NCBI RefSeq assembly: GCF_002201475.1
Contig: NZ_CP021422.1
Coordinates: forward strand, 3,038,001 to 3,102,000
DNA length: 64,000 bases
From: Acutalibacter muris
Lineage (GTDB): Bacteria > Bacillota > Clostridia > Oscillospirales > Acutalibacteraceae
Direction of reading: 5' to 3'
A program made the position numbers and the translations under genes. Of this stretch, positions 1 through 7,680 are shown piece by piece; positions within the stretch are counted from its first letter, which is position 1, and each line of letters begins with the position of its first letter. A model generated the notes under the pieces. The model ran no database searches. It had not been told where the DNA came from and saw only the letters and a list, made by a program, of their open reading frames with translations.

Positions 1-666
1 ATGATGTCCGAGATCCTTAAAATCGGTGTCCCCACCCTGACCTTCCAACTCCTTACCAGCCTTTCCATTGCGCTCATCAATCGAGCCGCCAACGGTTACG
101 GCGATGCGGTTATCGCCGGGATGGGGGCTGTCACGAGAGTCACCTCCATGGGGACGCTTGTGGTGTTCGGATTCCTAAAAGGGTTCCAGCCTATCGCTGG
201 ATTCAGCTACGGAGCAAAAAAGTTTGACCGGCTGAAAGAGGCAATCCGAACATCCACTATGTGGTCAACCGTTTTCTGTGTAGCTGTGGGATTGCTTATG
301 GCAATTTTCTCTACGCAGATCATCTCGGCCTTTACAGATGGAAACACCGAAATGATTTCCGTAGGTGTAAAATCCTTAAGGGCCAATGGGCTGTCTTTTA
401 TCCTATTCGGATTCTACACAGTATACTCATCTCTTTTCCTGGCCCTGGGGAAAGGAAGTGCTGGATTTTTCCTGGGCGCTTGCAGGCAGGGAATCTGCTT
501 TGTACCGGTCATCCTGCTGCTCCCCGCATTATGGGGATTAAATGGGATACTCTATGCACAGCCCATTGCGGATGCGATTTCTGCCATAATCACCGTGTTA
601 ATGGCTGCTCAACTCCATCGAGAACTGGCAAAATCTGCCGCAGCTATACAAACAAACGCACAATAA
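1..666 (+). CDS. MATE-family efflux transporter, C-terminal half (5' truncated by window)
   Basis: The 221 visible residues form about six hydrophobic helices and match the second six-helix bundle of MATE (multidrug and toxic compound extrusion) antiporters. The segment GFQPIAGFSYGAKKFDRLKEAI is the typical loop that follows the seventh and eighth helices. MATE proteins are about 450 residues, so roughly half is missing to the left. The ATG at base 1 is probably internal. These inner-membrane pumps export cationic drugs in exchange for Na+ or H+. Here the gene is probably cargo of the integrative element. The substrate cannot be told. Confidence 0.8.
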   Translation: MMSEILKIGVPTLTFQLLTSLSIALINRAANGYGDAVIAGMGAVTRVTSMGTLVVFGFLKGFQPIAGFSYGAKKFDRLKEAIRTSTMWSTVFCVAVGLLMAIFSTQIISAFTDGNTEMISVGVKSLRANGLSFILFGFYTVYSSLFLALGKGSAGFFLGACRQGICFVPVILLLPALWGLNGILYAQPIADAISAIITVLMAAQLHRELAKSAAAIQTNAQ

Positions 667-730
667 AAACCGCGCAAAAGCCAGCCGCTGAGCCGCAGAG
701 CTGCGCAAAAAAGAAAGTGGGGATGTACAC

Positions 731-904
731 TTGCAAAAGAAACAGCAAAAATCGAGATGGATACATTGTCCTTCCTGTGGCGGTAAGACACGCAACAAAG
801 TGTATGAGGATACTGTCCTTGTCAACTTCCCACTGTTCTGTCCAAAATGCAGAAAAGAAATACTGATTGATGTTGTACAATTCAAGATGATCGTTAAAAG
901 ATGA
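731..904 (+). CDS. Cysteine-rich KTR-type small protein
   Basis: This 57-codon gene is read from a TTG start, with the weak purine run AAGTGGGG about 8 bases upstream. The product has two CxxC pairs, HCPSCGGKTRNK and FCPKCRKE, spaced like a small zinc ribbon, and the KTR motif follows the first pair. It resembles the cysteine-rich KTR proteins that recur as short cargo genes in Firmicute conjugative elements. Their function is unknown; zinc binding is inferred. It follows the MATE gene by 64 bases on the same strand and is closed by a terminator. Confidence 0.65.
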   Translation: MQKKQQKSRWIHCPSCGGKTRNKVYEDTVLVNFPLFCPKCRKEILIDVVQFKMIVKR

Positions 905-923
905 GCCGGTCGTATTATGCGGA

Positions 924-959
924 GAGCCTGCGTCCTCTATTGAGGATACAGGCTCTTTT
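924..959 (+). terminator. Rho-independent terminator after the KTR gene
   Basis: GAGCCTG at 924-930 pairs with CAGGCTC at 949-955. An inner TCCTC/GAGGA pairing closes on a TATT loop, and TTTT follows. It ends the MATE-KTR transcript and separates it from the convergent regulator gene. Confidence 0.8.
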
Positions 960-964
960 CCGTT

Positions 965-1315
965 CTACTCAATTTTGATAGCGGAGTTCGTTCGGATGGC
1001 TTTGATAATGGACTCAATGATGGGGGCCAATGAAAGCGCCTCCTCTTCACTACAGTCCTCCACCAAAAGCCGCATCCGGCGAAGGCCAGGGCTGTCCCGG
1101 AGAAGTTCGGGATAGAAAACTTCCCGTGAATCAATTTTGAGAGAACGGATCAAGGGATAAAGAACTTCTAGTTTTGGATTTCCCTTATAGTTCTCTATGT
1201 TCAGCACGGTCCGTACATCCACGTCGGCAGCCTCCGCAACCTGCCGCTGTGTGATTCCAAGTTCACCTCTGGCTCGTTTTACAGCATCTCCCAGTGGGCG
1301 TGTATATTCTGGCAT
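965..1315 (-). CDS. XRE-family helix-turn-helix regulator
   Basis: The 116-residue protein has a Cro/C1-type HTH over about residues 8-62, with the segment GITQRQVAEAADVDVRTVLN and the usual following helix. A C-terminal tail of about 50 residues has no recognised domain. The start is supported by GAGGTG seven bases upstream. The gene is divergent from the sigma-like gene, and the 316 bases between them contain four GTAT..ATAC-type boxes that are good candidates for its operators. By position it is likely the control gene of the mobile element, repressing its own promoter or that of the recombination module. Direct evidence of the target is lacking. Confidence 0.8.
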   Translation of the reverse strand: MPEYTRPLGDAVKRARGELGITQRQVAEAADVDVRTVLNIENYKGNPKLEVLYPLIRSLKIDSREVFYPELLRDSPGLRRMRLLVEDCSEEEALSLAPIIESIIKAIRTNSAIKIE

Positions 1316-1332
1316 TCTGCTTCACCTCAAGA

Positions 1333-1517
1333 GTATTTTACAATACACGCCGTTTCGACAAAATTCACGGAAGTTCCTCAATTCAGTGTATTGAAATACC
1401 TATCAGGAGTGAAATAGCCTTTATGACCCCTCTGCTGCTTGATACTGAGCGAACTGCAAAAGTGTATTTCAATGTTCAGAGATAGAGTGGTGTACTTCTG
1501 GAAATGTATCCCAATAC
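1333..1517. promoter_or_regulatory. Cluster of four GTATT..AATAC operator-like boxes
   Basis: Four dyads lie in the divergent intergenic region: GTATTTTACAATAC at 1333-1346, GTATTGAAATAC at 1388-1399, GTATTTCAATGT at 1464-1475 and GTATCCCAATAC at 1506-1517. Three are 12 bases long and one is 14. Their placement between the XRE gene and the sigma-like gene suggests that the XRE protein binds them and controls both transcripts. Nothing else is evident in this 316-base gap apart from the ribosome binding sites. Confidence 0.6.
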
Positions 1518-1631
1518 ACCTTACCAGAAAAAAGAAACCATTATTCTATTGGACCACCTGACAATTTAAGGTGCCGCGGTCCACCCCAATCAATCGTTTT
1601 GCAACCCAAAACAGATTGATTGGAGGAATAG

Positions 1632-2135
1632 ATGGTGAAATATGCACCAAAGAAAGTGTTCGTATTGGAAAACGGAACGTACCTGGAACTCAGCTATGCT
1701 CAGTTCCACCAGCAGAAAGATACATACCAAGGCAGGCGTTTCCTGTTCCTGCACGGTATGCTTATGGAAGTGTCCGAGGATGCATATAAGGCGTTCTATA
1801 AGGACAAGCGCCGTCAGAAATATTTGAACGAGCGTTCAGATGACAACGGCGACTTCTCTTATGATATGCTCACGACAGATGAGTTCAACGGCGAGGATAT
1901 CTTGGTAGATGAAGTAGCTGATACGGCAGGAGAGGCAGAAAGGAATCTCCTGCTGGACAAGCTGTGTACCGCCCTGGTTGAACTTACGGAAGAAGAACGC
2001 ACACTGCTTGTGCAGTATTATTCTGAGAGAATGTCCGAGTGTGAATTGTCCGATATTTATGAGATTTCCCAGCAGGCCGTCAGCAAGCGAGTCCGTAAAA
2101 TCCTTGCAAAGCTGAAAAATCTCATGAGAATTTAA
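1632..2135 (+). CDS. Sigma-70-like factor / region-4 HTH protein of the mobile element
   Basis: The 167-residue protein has a C-terminal sigma region-4-like HTH over about residues 110-165, with LTEEERTLLVQYY and LSDIYEISQQAVSKRVRKIL. The N-terminal half is unlike region 2 of standard sigma factors. Such proteins are regular members of clostridial conjugative elements and are thought to direct or assist transcription of element genes. GGAGG lies seven bases before the ATG. A terminator follows directly, so it is probably monocistronic. Whether it acts as a true sigma factor or only as a DNA-binding regulator cannot be decided from sequence. Confidence 0.7.
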   Translation: MVKYAPKKVFVLENGTYLELSYAQFHQQKDTYQGRRFLFLHGMLMEVSEDAYKAFYKDKRRQKYLNERSDDNGDFSYDMLTTDEFNGEDILVDEVADTAGEAERNLLLDKLCTALVELTEEERTLLVQYYSERMSECELSDIYEISQQAVSKRVRKILAKLKNLMRI

Positions 2136-2149
2136 AAAAGTTGGTTGTA

Positions 2150-2191
2150 GACCCCCTCACTTTTCGGCTTAGAAAGTGAGGGGTCTTTCTT
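2150..2191 (+). terminator. Strong terminator after the sigma-like gene
   Basis: GACCCCCTCACTTT pairs with GAAAGTGAGGGGTC around a TCGGCTTA loop, and TTTCTT follows. The arms are nearly perfect over 13 bases. Confidence 0.9.
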
Positions 2192-2199
2192 ATTCCCCT

Positions 2200-2610
2200 C
2201 CTTGCTCTTTGAAAACTGAAGATACAGCGCGCCTTTTACTTTCCTTCTGCCGCCGTGGGGAGCGGCAAGCTACATGAGCGGACGCCACTAGCTAACGCAA
2301 TAGCGTTAGCTATACGCCTCCAGGCTCAGACGGCAGGATGCACACCTGCCGACGGCGATGACCGGCAGAAGGGATAATGATACTTGCGTCCAGTCCTAAA
2401 GCCGAGCGTGACCCGTCGCAGCAAAGGAGGGCGCCCCCCCAGAGATCCTGGGGGTGGTGAGATTCCAATGAGGCCGAGATGCGAAGCATCTCATAGGCAT
2501 AGGCCGGAAGGTGCGTTCCCTTGTCCAGGGATGTTGAGAACAAATATGGACAAGCAAAACGATTGATACAAGGCGGTGGTCTGTTCTTTGGCTGCCGCCA
2601 TTACTTACGG
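2200..2610 (+). ncRNA. Candidate structured RNA or long leader upstream of mazF
   Basis: This is about 410 bases without a convincing gene but with a dense series of hairpins. GCTAACGC/GCGTTAGC spans 2291-2310 and extends to 10 pairs. CGGCAGG/CCTGCCG spans 2331-2351. CCCCCAG/CTGGGGG lies around 2436-2454. GAGATGC/GCATCTC spans 2476-2492 with a GAA loop. GGCGG/CCGCC spans 2572-2599. It sits between the sigma gene terminator and the mazF ribosome binding site. It may be a separate small RNA or a regulatory leader of the recombinase operon. No known riboswitch or RNA family was recognised; a HEARO/omega-type RNA was considered, but no IscB-like gene is present. Confidence 0.5.
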
Positions 2611-2619
2611 AAGGAAAAC

Positions 2620-2979
2620 ATGAAGAAAGTTAAGCGCGGCGAAATTTACTATGCCGACCTATCACCGGTTGTCGGCAGTGAGCAGGATGGTACCCGTCCT
2701 GTTCTCGTCATTCAGAACGACACTGGCAACAAATTTAGCCCCACCACTATCGTGGCAGCTATCACCAGCAAACCGGACAAGGCCAAGTTACCAACCCACG
2801 TTATTGTTCACGCGGATGGGCTTGCCACGGAGTCTGTTGTCCTGCTGGAGCAGATTCGAACGATTGATAAACGCAGGCTGATTCGGTATAGCGGCAGGCT
2901 CGATAAGACCGCCATGGGCCGGGTCGACCACGCCATCATCGTCAGCTTTGGAATCAAATATATGGAGGGGTTGCTTTGA
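2620..2979 (+). CDS. mazF: MazF/PemK-type endoribonuclease toxin
   Basis: The 119-residue protein begins KRGEIYYADLSPVVGSEQDG and matches MazF/EndoA mRNA interferases over its full length. The conserved Arg of GTRPV (residue 26) and the Thr of AAITSK (residue 49) correspond to the known catalytic Arg and Thr. The ATG is chosen because GGAAGGAAAAC precedes it; longer in-frame starts would run into the structured leader. MazF cleaves single-stranded mRNA and is normally held inactive by MazE encoded just upstream. No MazE-like gene is visible here. The gene is followed, with a 4-base overlap, by a 49-residue open frame and then the recombinases, so it is probably co-transcribed with them. Confidence 0.88.
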   Translation: MKKVKRGEIYYADLSPVVGSEQDGTRPVLVIQNDTGNKFSPTTIVAAITSKPDKAKLPTHVIVHADGLATESVVLLEQIRTIDKRRLIRYSGRLDKTAMGRVDHAIIVSFGIKYMEGLL

Positions 2980-3125
2980 ACACTGACATCAACAATACAG
3001 CTTTCGTTTATAGCGTGAATATGCTCAGATTGCTGTTGAAAATGCAGCTCATCACGCAGGAAGAATACGAGCGCATTTTGCAGATAAGCGCTGCCCACTA
3101 TGGCACCGAAAAAATATATGTCTGA
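2976..3125 (+). CDS. Small SHOCT-like protein of recombinase operons
   Basis: This 49-residue gene starts at a TTG that overlaps the mazF stop, with GGAGGGG six bases upstream, which suggests translational coupling. The product contains LLKMQLITQEEYERILQISA, resembling the short helical SHOCT-type repeats (a hydrophobic helix, then I-T/S-x-E-E-[YF]). Proteins of this kind are often found directly before large serine recombinases in clostridial elements. The function is unknown. A role as antitoxin partner of MazF is possible by position but is not supported by any similarity to MazE. Confidence 0.6.
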   Translation: MNTDINNTAFVYSVNMLRLLLKMQLITQEEYERILQISAAHYGTEKIYV

Positions 3126-3223
3126 AATGAAAACTCTGGCCGTTTGCGCTGGATGTATCTGAACTCTTGTGGTATTGTTGGTAGTGCCAAAAGGCATATT
3201 TCAAAGGAAAGGAGAGAGTCAAA

Positions 3224-4777
3224 ATGACTGTAACAGACATTAGCCGGGAGCCTCAAAAGCCCACAATTATCCGGCTGGCGGCTTACTACCGGGTGTCCAG
3301 CAAGTCCGCCGACCAGCTACACTCTTTTGCCGCCCAGATTCGCTACTATAAGGATTATGAGCGTAAAAATCCACAATACAAGCTGGTGGATGTGTACGCC
3401 GATGAAGGACTGAGCGGCACGGATATGAAGAAACGCGACGAGCAGAACCGGTTGATCCGTGACTGCAAGCTGGGCAAAATCGACCGTATCATCACTAAGT
3501 CGGTGTCACGGTTCGCCCGGAACACCCAGGAACTGCTGGTGGCTCTGCGCAGCCTCAAAGAGATGGGCGTGAGCATCTACTTTGAGGAACAAGGCATTGA
3601 CAGCGATAAAATGAACATGGAAATGCTGGTGACCTTCCCCGGTATGGCCGCCCAGCAGGAGAGCGTGAATATTTCCGACCACCTTCGAAGGAGTTATCAA
3701 ATGCGTATGGAGTCCGGCGAGTTCAACTGCTGCGCTCCGGCGTATGGGTACGATTTAGTCGATGGCCAGCTTGTGGTCAAAGTGGACGAAGCCGCAGTGA
3801 TACGCCGCATTTTTGACCTATACCTGCAAGGAACTGGCAAGCAAAATATTGCCAATATCCTCAATGCAGAGAGAGTTCCCCGCAGATATGCTCAAAAAAA
3901 GTGGTACCACTCCACAGTGAACTATGTGATAAACAACGAACGCTATATGGGCGATGCGCTCCTGCAAAAGAAGTTTACCACGGACACCCTGCCCTTCAGA
4001 AAGAAAAAGAATCGTGGTGAAAAGCCGCAGTTTTATGTGGAGAACAGCAACCCACCCATCGTCAGCCGAGAAGTCTATATGGCTGCACAAGAACTGCAAA
4101 AATTACGGAATATCAGCTATAAGTGCGCGGGTGGATATCCGCTGACGGGTATTCTCCGCTGTCCAGAGTGTGGCCGCTCGTTCCGTAGGCTGCTCCTGAA
4201 CAGTACTGCCTACTGGCTATGCAGCGGCGGGGCTGCTGGGGCAACAGATTGCAAGAGCAGGCGTGTGCGAGAAAATGCTGTCTACGACACTTTTTGCTTG
4301 ATGGTCGACAAGCTGTCTGCCCATCGGCAAGACCTACTCGTTACCCTTATCCACCAGCTAGAGATGATGCAGAATCGTGGCGGCGAAAGCCAGGAAAAGA
4401 TACGGCAGATAGATAAGCAGATAGCCGACCTGAGTGCGCAAAATTTGGTAATCGCCCGGCTCCACACCAACGGCGTTCTCAATGCCACTGACTTCGCCGC
4501 TCAGTCCTCGGTGATAAGCAATAAGATCAACGCCCTGCGACTGGACCGCAAAAAGACCCTGGCAGAGGATAAGGACGATGAACTGATAGACACGCTGAAA
4601 TCGCTGGATGATACCTTTGCAGAATATGTGTCAGGAGCATCGTTTGACCAACACCTCTTCGAGCAGATCGTCCAGAGTATCACGGTTGTGGACAATGCTC
4701 GACTGACCTTCCACCTCATTGGTGGGCTGGCCCTCACCGAGCAGATCCCGGAGAATGCGAGGTGTAGGACAGCATGA
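3224..4777 (+). CDS. Large serine recombinase 1
   Basis: The 517-residue protein has an N-terminal resolvase domain (about 17-160) with the catalytic Ser25 in AAYYRVSS, a downstream Arg-rich segment ITKSVSRFARNT, and the E-helix motif QQESVNISDHLRR. It is followed by a Recombinase domain (about 170-280), a zinc ribbon (CPECGRSFRR and later Cys residues, about 305-345) and a coiled coil (about 375-445). Large serine integrases catalyse attP x attB integration and excision through a Ser-DNA intermediate. GGAGAG precedes the ATG. Its stop overlaps the start of the next recombinase by four bases. All catalytic residues that can be judged are present. Confidence 0.93.
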   Translation: MTVTDISREPQKPTIIRLAAYYRVSSKSADQLHSFAAQIRYYKDYERKNPQYKLVDVYADEGLSGTDMKKRDEQNRLIRDCKLGKIDRIITKSVSRFARNTQELLVALRSLKEMGVSIYFEEQGIDSDKMNMEMLVTFPGMAAQQESVNISDHLRRSYQMRMESGEFNCCAPAYGYDLVDGQLVVKVDEAAVIRRIFDLYLQGTGKQNIANILNAERVPRRYAQKKWYHSTVNYVINNERYMGDALLQKKFTTDTLPFRKKKNRGEKPQFYVENSNPPIVSREVYMAAQELQKLRNISYKCAGGYPLTGILRCPECGRSFRRLLLNSTAYWLCSGGAAGATDCKSRRVRENAVYDTFCLMVDKLSAHRQDLLVTLIHQLEMMQNRGGESQEKIRQIDKQIADLSAQNLVIARLHTNGVLNATDFAAQSSVISNKINALRLDRKKTLAEDKDDELIDTLKSLDDTFAEYVSGASFDQHLFEQIVQSITVVDNARLTFHLIGGLALTEQIPENARCRTA

Positions 4778-5694
4778 AAAAGAGAAACATCCTGTTCGGG
4801 TATCAGTACCAGGACGGCGTGATAGTCATCCATCCGCAGGAAGTTGCTGTAATAAAGCGTATTTTCAGCGAATATCAAAACGGTGTGTCTTTGCTGGACA
4901 TCGCCAACCGACTGAACGATGAAGATGTGGAGTATCAGCCCGGCGTTACCGGCTGGAATAAATCCCGCATTATGCGCCTGATTGAGGATGAGCGGTATGC
5001 TGGTATGGGTGATTTTCCTGCCATCATTGAAAAAGAAACACATCATACTCTGTGTCAAATCAAGGCTGGAAAGAATACTCAATGCACCACTGACCGTAAC
5101 GCTGAAATTTTCCATATCGGCGCACCGGTAATATGCCCGGCGTGCGGTTCTGAAATGAGCCGCAGGCACGATAGCAGGTTCAAGAAGTGCCAGCAGCGAT
5201 GGATATGCTCCAACGCGGACTGCCGCACAGTGATTCATAAAGCAGACGGCGACCTGCTCAATGATATAACTGTACTACTGAATCAGGCAATTGTCAATCC
5301 CGAAATGGTGCAAATTCCTGCCGAGATAGACTCCGGTTCCAGTGTGCTGCTTCGAAAAACAGAGAACGAAATTGCCCGGACATTGGATACCCTCGATAAT
5401 GATAAAAACGTCCTGAGAAAGAAAATGCTGGAATGTGTTTCCATGAAATATGCAGACATTGACTCCGCTCCATATACAGCACATAGGTTGAAAGCGGCTT
5501 TTGCAAATGCAGAGCCGCTTTTAGCTTTTTCTCTGACACTTTTTAAAAGGACGGTTCAGACCATCCACCTCGAAAAGGATGGCACAGTGACCATCACTTT
5601 AATAAATAATCAGACCATCAGAAAGGATGAAAAATATGCAGCCGACAATGACCGCTCCGCAAAAAGTGGTTCGAAAAATTCCCGCCAAGATTGA
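4774..5694 (+). CDS. Recombinase-domain protein lacking the serine catalytic domain
   Basis: The 306-residue protein starts directly in a Recombinase domain (FGYQYQDGVIVIHPQEVAVI), continues through a zinc-ribbon region (CPACGSEMSRRH, then CSNADC) and ends in a helical C-terminal part. No resolvase domain or catalytic serine precedes it; the upstream DNA belongs to recombinase 1. The start overlaps that gene (ATGA) and its 3' end overlaps recombinase 3 by about 59 bases, so the three are translated as a unit. It is intact rather than broken, so it is likely a DNA-binding accessory subunit that pairs with the catalytic recombinases, for example for att recognition or direction of recombination. 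That role is inferred. Confidence 0.8.
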   Translation: MKKRNILFGYQYQDGVIVIHPQEVAVIKRIFSEYQNGVSLLDIANRLNDEDVEYQPGVTGWNKSRIMRLIEDERYAGMGDFPAIIEKETHHTLCQIKAGKNTQCTTDRNAEIFHIGAPVICPACGSEMSRRHDSRFKKCQQRWICSNADCRTVIHKADGDLLNDITVLLNQAIVNPEMVQIPAEIDSGSSVLLRKTENEIARTLDTLDNDKNVLRKKMLECVSMKYADIDSAPYTAHRLKAAFANAEPLLAFSLTLFKRTVQTIHLEKDGTVTITLINNQTIRKDEKYAADNDRSAKSGSKNSRQD

Positions 5695-7282
5695 CATCGC
5701 TGAAGAGATCAAGCAAGCTCACCGGCAACTTCGGGTAGCCGCTTACTGCCGCGTTTCAACGGCCCAGGAGGAGCAACTGAACATCTATGACGTGCAGGTA
5801 AGGTACTACACCGAAAAGATACGCAGTGAGCCAAAATGGGCCTTTGTGGGCATCTTTGCGGACAGAGGACTTTCCGGCACCAGCACCAAAAAGCGAGACG
5901 AGTTCAACAAGATGATCAAGATGTGTCGGCGCGGCAAAATCGATATGATTATTACGAAATCCATCAGCCGGTTTGCCAGGAACACTGCTGATGTGTTAAA
6001 ATATGTGCGTATGCTTAAGGAAATAGGTGTGGACATCTTCTTCGAGGAACAGAACATCCACAGCACCCAGCCTGGGGCCGAGTTTTATATCACTATTTAC
6101 GGCTCCATCGCTCAGAGCGAGTCTGAGAATATCAGCGCCAACGTCATATGGGGCAAAAATCAGAGTGCTAAAGAGGGCAAGGTTCCGTTCCAGTACAAAC
6201 GTTTCCTGGGTTATCGGCGCGGGCCAGACGGAAAGCCGGAAATCGATCCGGAGCAGGCCGAAGTGGTAAAACGAATTTATGAGCGGTTCCTGGCCGGGGA
6301 CAGCATGACCACCATTGCGAATGACTTGACCGCTGACGGCATCCCAACCCCCACCGGCTCCGGCAAATGGGTGCCTGGGACAATACAGTCAATTATCTCA
6401 AATGAAAAATATGCTGGAAATGCGGTTCTCAACAAAACTTATGTAGTTGACTGTATCAGTAAAAAAGTCAGGCGCAACGACGGCAAGGCCCGGCCCATGT
6501 ACTTTGTGGAGAACAATCACCCCGCCATCATCGACCCCGCCACCTTTGGTCGAGCGCAAGAGGAACTGGCACGGCGCACCGGTAAGCGTAAGGTTAAGCA
6601 AAAGGGTACGAAAACCGAGCAGGGCCGGTACTCCAGCAAGTATGCACTGACGGAACTACTTGTCTGTGGGGAATGCGGTACCCCATATCGCCGATGCACC
6701 TGGACGGTCAAGGGTGAAAAGAAACCGGTCTGGCGGTGCATCAACCGGCTGGATTTTGGCAAAAGATACTGCCACCATTCGCCCACAATGGAAGAAAGTG
6801 TGCTGCAGGAGGCTGTCATGGCGGCAATCATGCGCACAGCTAAACAGAGTGCCGATGTGCTGGGCACCTTGAAACTTCACATCGGCATGGGCCTGAAAAA
6901 TGATAGTGGTGAGGACAACAGCTTGGATATCCAAATCAGGATAGCAGAAATCGATGCCCAGTTCAAGGCTATGCTGCAGGCCATAGCTACCGATACGGTT
7001 GAAGATTTTGATGAGCAGAGGGCTACAGCACTTATGTCTGAGAAAAACAGCTTGGAGCAACAGCTGGCTCAACTTGACAATGCCCAGCAGGAAAAGGAGA
7101 ATGAAGAGTCCCGGCTGGACGAGATTTTTACTATCCTGGATGGGCTGGAAAACCACCCCATGGAATATGATGACAGACTGGTACGGCAGGTGCTGGAGTG
7201 TGTGGTAGTGGAGTCCAAAGAAAGAATTAAGGTGATTTTTGCGGGAGGGTTGGAGGTTGAACAGGCTATTGAAAAAGCGTGA
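5636..7282 (+). CDS. Large serine recombinase 3
   Basis: The protein of about 548 residues has a full resolvase domain with catalytic Ser in VAAYCRVST (residue 41), ITKSISRFARNT and SIAQSESENISANV. It continues with a Recombinase domain (GYRRGPDGKPEIDPEQAEVV onward), a zinc ribbon (CGECGTPYRR, then CINR and CHH) and a C-terminal coiled coil rich in E and Q. The ATG at 5636 is preferred because AGAAAGG lies about nine bases upstream; the ATG at 5627 overlaps that site. The gene overlaps recombinase 2 in another frame. It is the last gene of the element before its presumed right end and is likely the main integrase together with recombinase 1. Confidence 0.92.
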   Translation: MQPTMTAPQKVVRKIPAKIDIAEEIKQAHRQLRVAAYCRVSTAQEEQLNIYDVQVRYYTEKIRSEPKWAFVGIFADRGLSGTSTKKRDEFNKMIKMCRRGKIDMIITKSISRFARNTADVLKYVRMLKEIGVDIFFEEQNIHSTQPGAEFYITIYGSIAQSESENISANVIWGKNQSAKEGKVPFQYKRFLGYRRGPDGKPEIDPEQAEVVKRIYERFLAGDSMTTIANDLTADGIPTPTGSGKWVPGTIQSIISNEKYAGNAVLNKTYVVDCISKKVRRNDGKARPMYFVENNHPAIIDPATFGRAQEELARRTGKRKVKQKGTKTEQGRYSSKYALTELLVCGECGTPYRRCTWTVKGEKKPVWRCINRLDFGKRYCHHSPTMEESVLQEAVMAAIMRTAKQSADVLGTLKLHIGMGLKNDSGEDNSLDIQIRIAEIDAQFKAMLQAIATDTVEDFDEQRATALMSEKNSLEQQLAQLDNAQQEKENEESRLDEIFTILDGLENHPMEYDDRLVRQVLECVVVESKERIKVIFAGGLEVEQAIEKA

Positions 7283-7374
7283 GAGTTCGGATACGCACAC
7301 AGATTTGACGAAAATATCTTTTTCGTATCCACCGCACAACCGTCAAGTATACGAACACCACGTCAAGAATCAGG

Positions 7375-7629
7375 TTGGCGGTGTATCGTAACGTGTTCGC
7401 CCTTATAGTCGAGATAGACGGCTATGAGGGCGAAACGCGTTTACAGACAAAACGCGCCACCTATAAGGACCTCCAGGCATGGGTCAAGGAGCGGTATGGC
7501 CTCCATGTCAGCAAGCTTGCCATATCCCAAACCAAGGAACTCTGGGCCTTGCCAAACGCAGACCCTCCTTTTCCCATTTCTCTCTTGCATTCCCGCCGCG
7601 AAAGTGCTACAATTAAGCTGACAAAATAA
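7375..7629 (+). pseudogene. RlmD/RumA-like C-terminal fragment at the element boundary
   Basis: The open frame encodes TKRATYKDLQAWVKERYGLH followed by VSKLAISQTKEL. This resembles the C-terminal extension of clostridial 23S rRNA m5U1939 methyltransferases (ATY-x2-I-x2-Y-V-x3-YG-x-V-x4-I-x2-K). No start codon with a ribosome binding site and no methyltransferase domain are present. The end of the frame drifts into unrelated residues before the stop. The 3' end of this gene is a known insertion site of several Firmicute integrative elements, so the fragment may be the displaced 3' part of the target gene. The similarity is short and the call is tentative. Confidence 0.4.
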
Positions 7630-7680
7630 ATCATTTTATGAAGGGAAATGGTACTACCCCATTAAAAATCCCTTCGCCTG

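Larger units (their letters stand above)
1..7370 (+). mobile_element. Right-hand part of an integrative element with a three-serine-recombinase module
   Basis: The segment carries cargo (MATE pump, KTR protein), an XRE regulator, a sigma-like factor, mazF and three large serine recombinase genes that end at 7282. A chromosomal-looking gene fragment begins about 90 bases later. This order is typical of the recombinase end of clostridial integrative and conjugative elements. The left end and any conjugation genes lie outside the window, so transfer ability cannot be judged. The right boundary is inferred to be between 7283 and about 7375; no matching direct repeat can be tested here. Confidence 0.65.

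Noticed and set aside
2384..2566. Short open frame in the leader before mazF
   Set aside because: It follows the hairpin arms and has an Arg/Pro-rich product with no ribosome binding site; the RNA reading is better.
2976..3125. The 49-residue frame as a MazE antitoxin
   Set aside because: It has no AbrB-like or RHH-type DNA-binding segment and lies downstream of the toxin; only the position hints at it.
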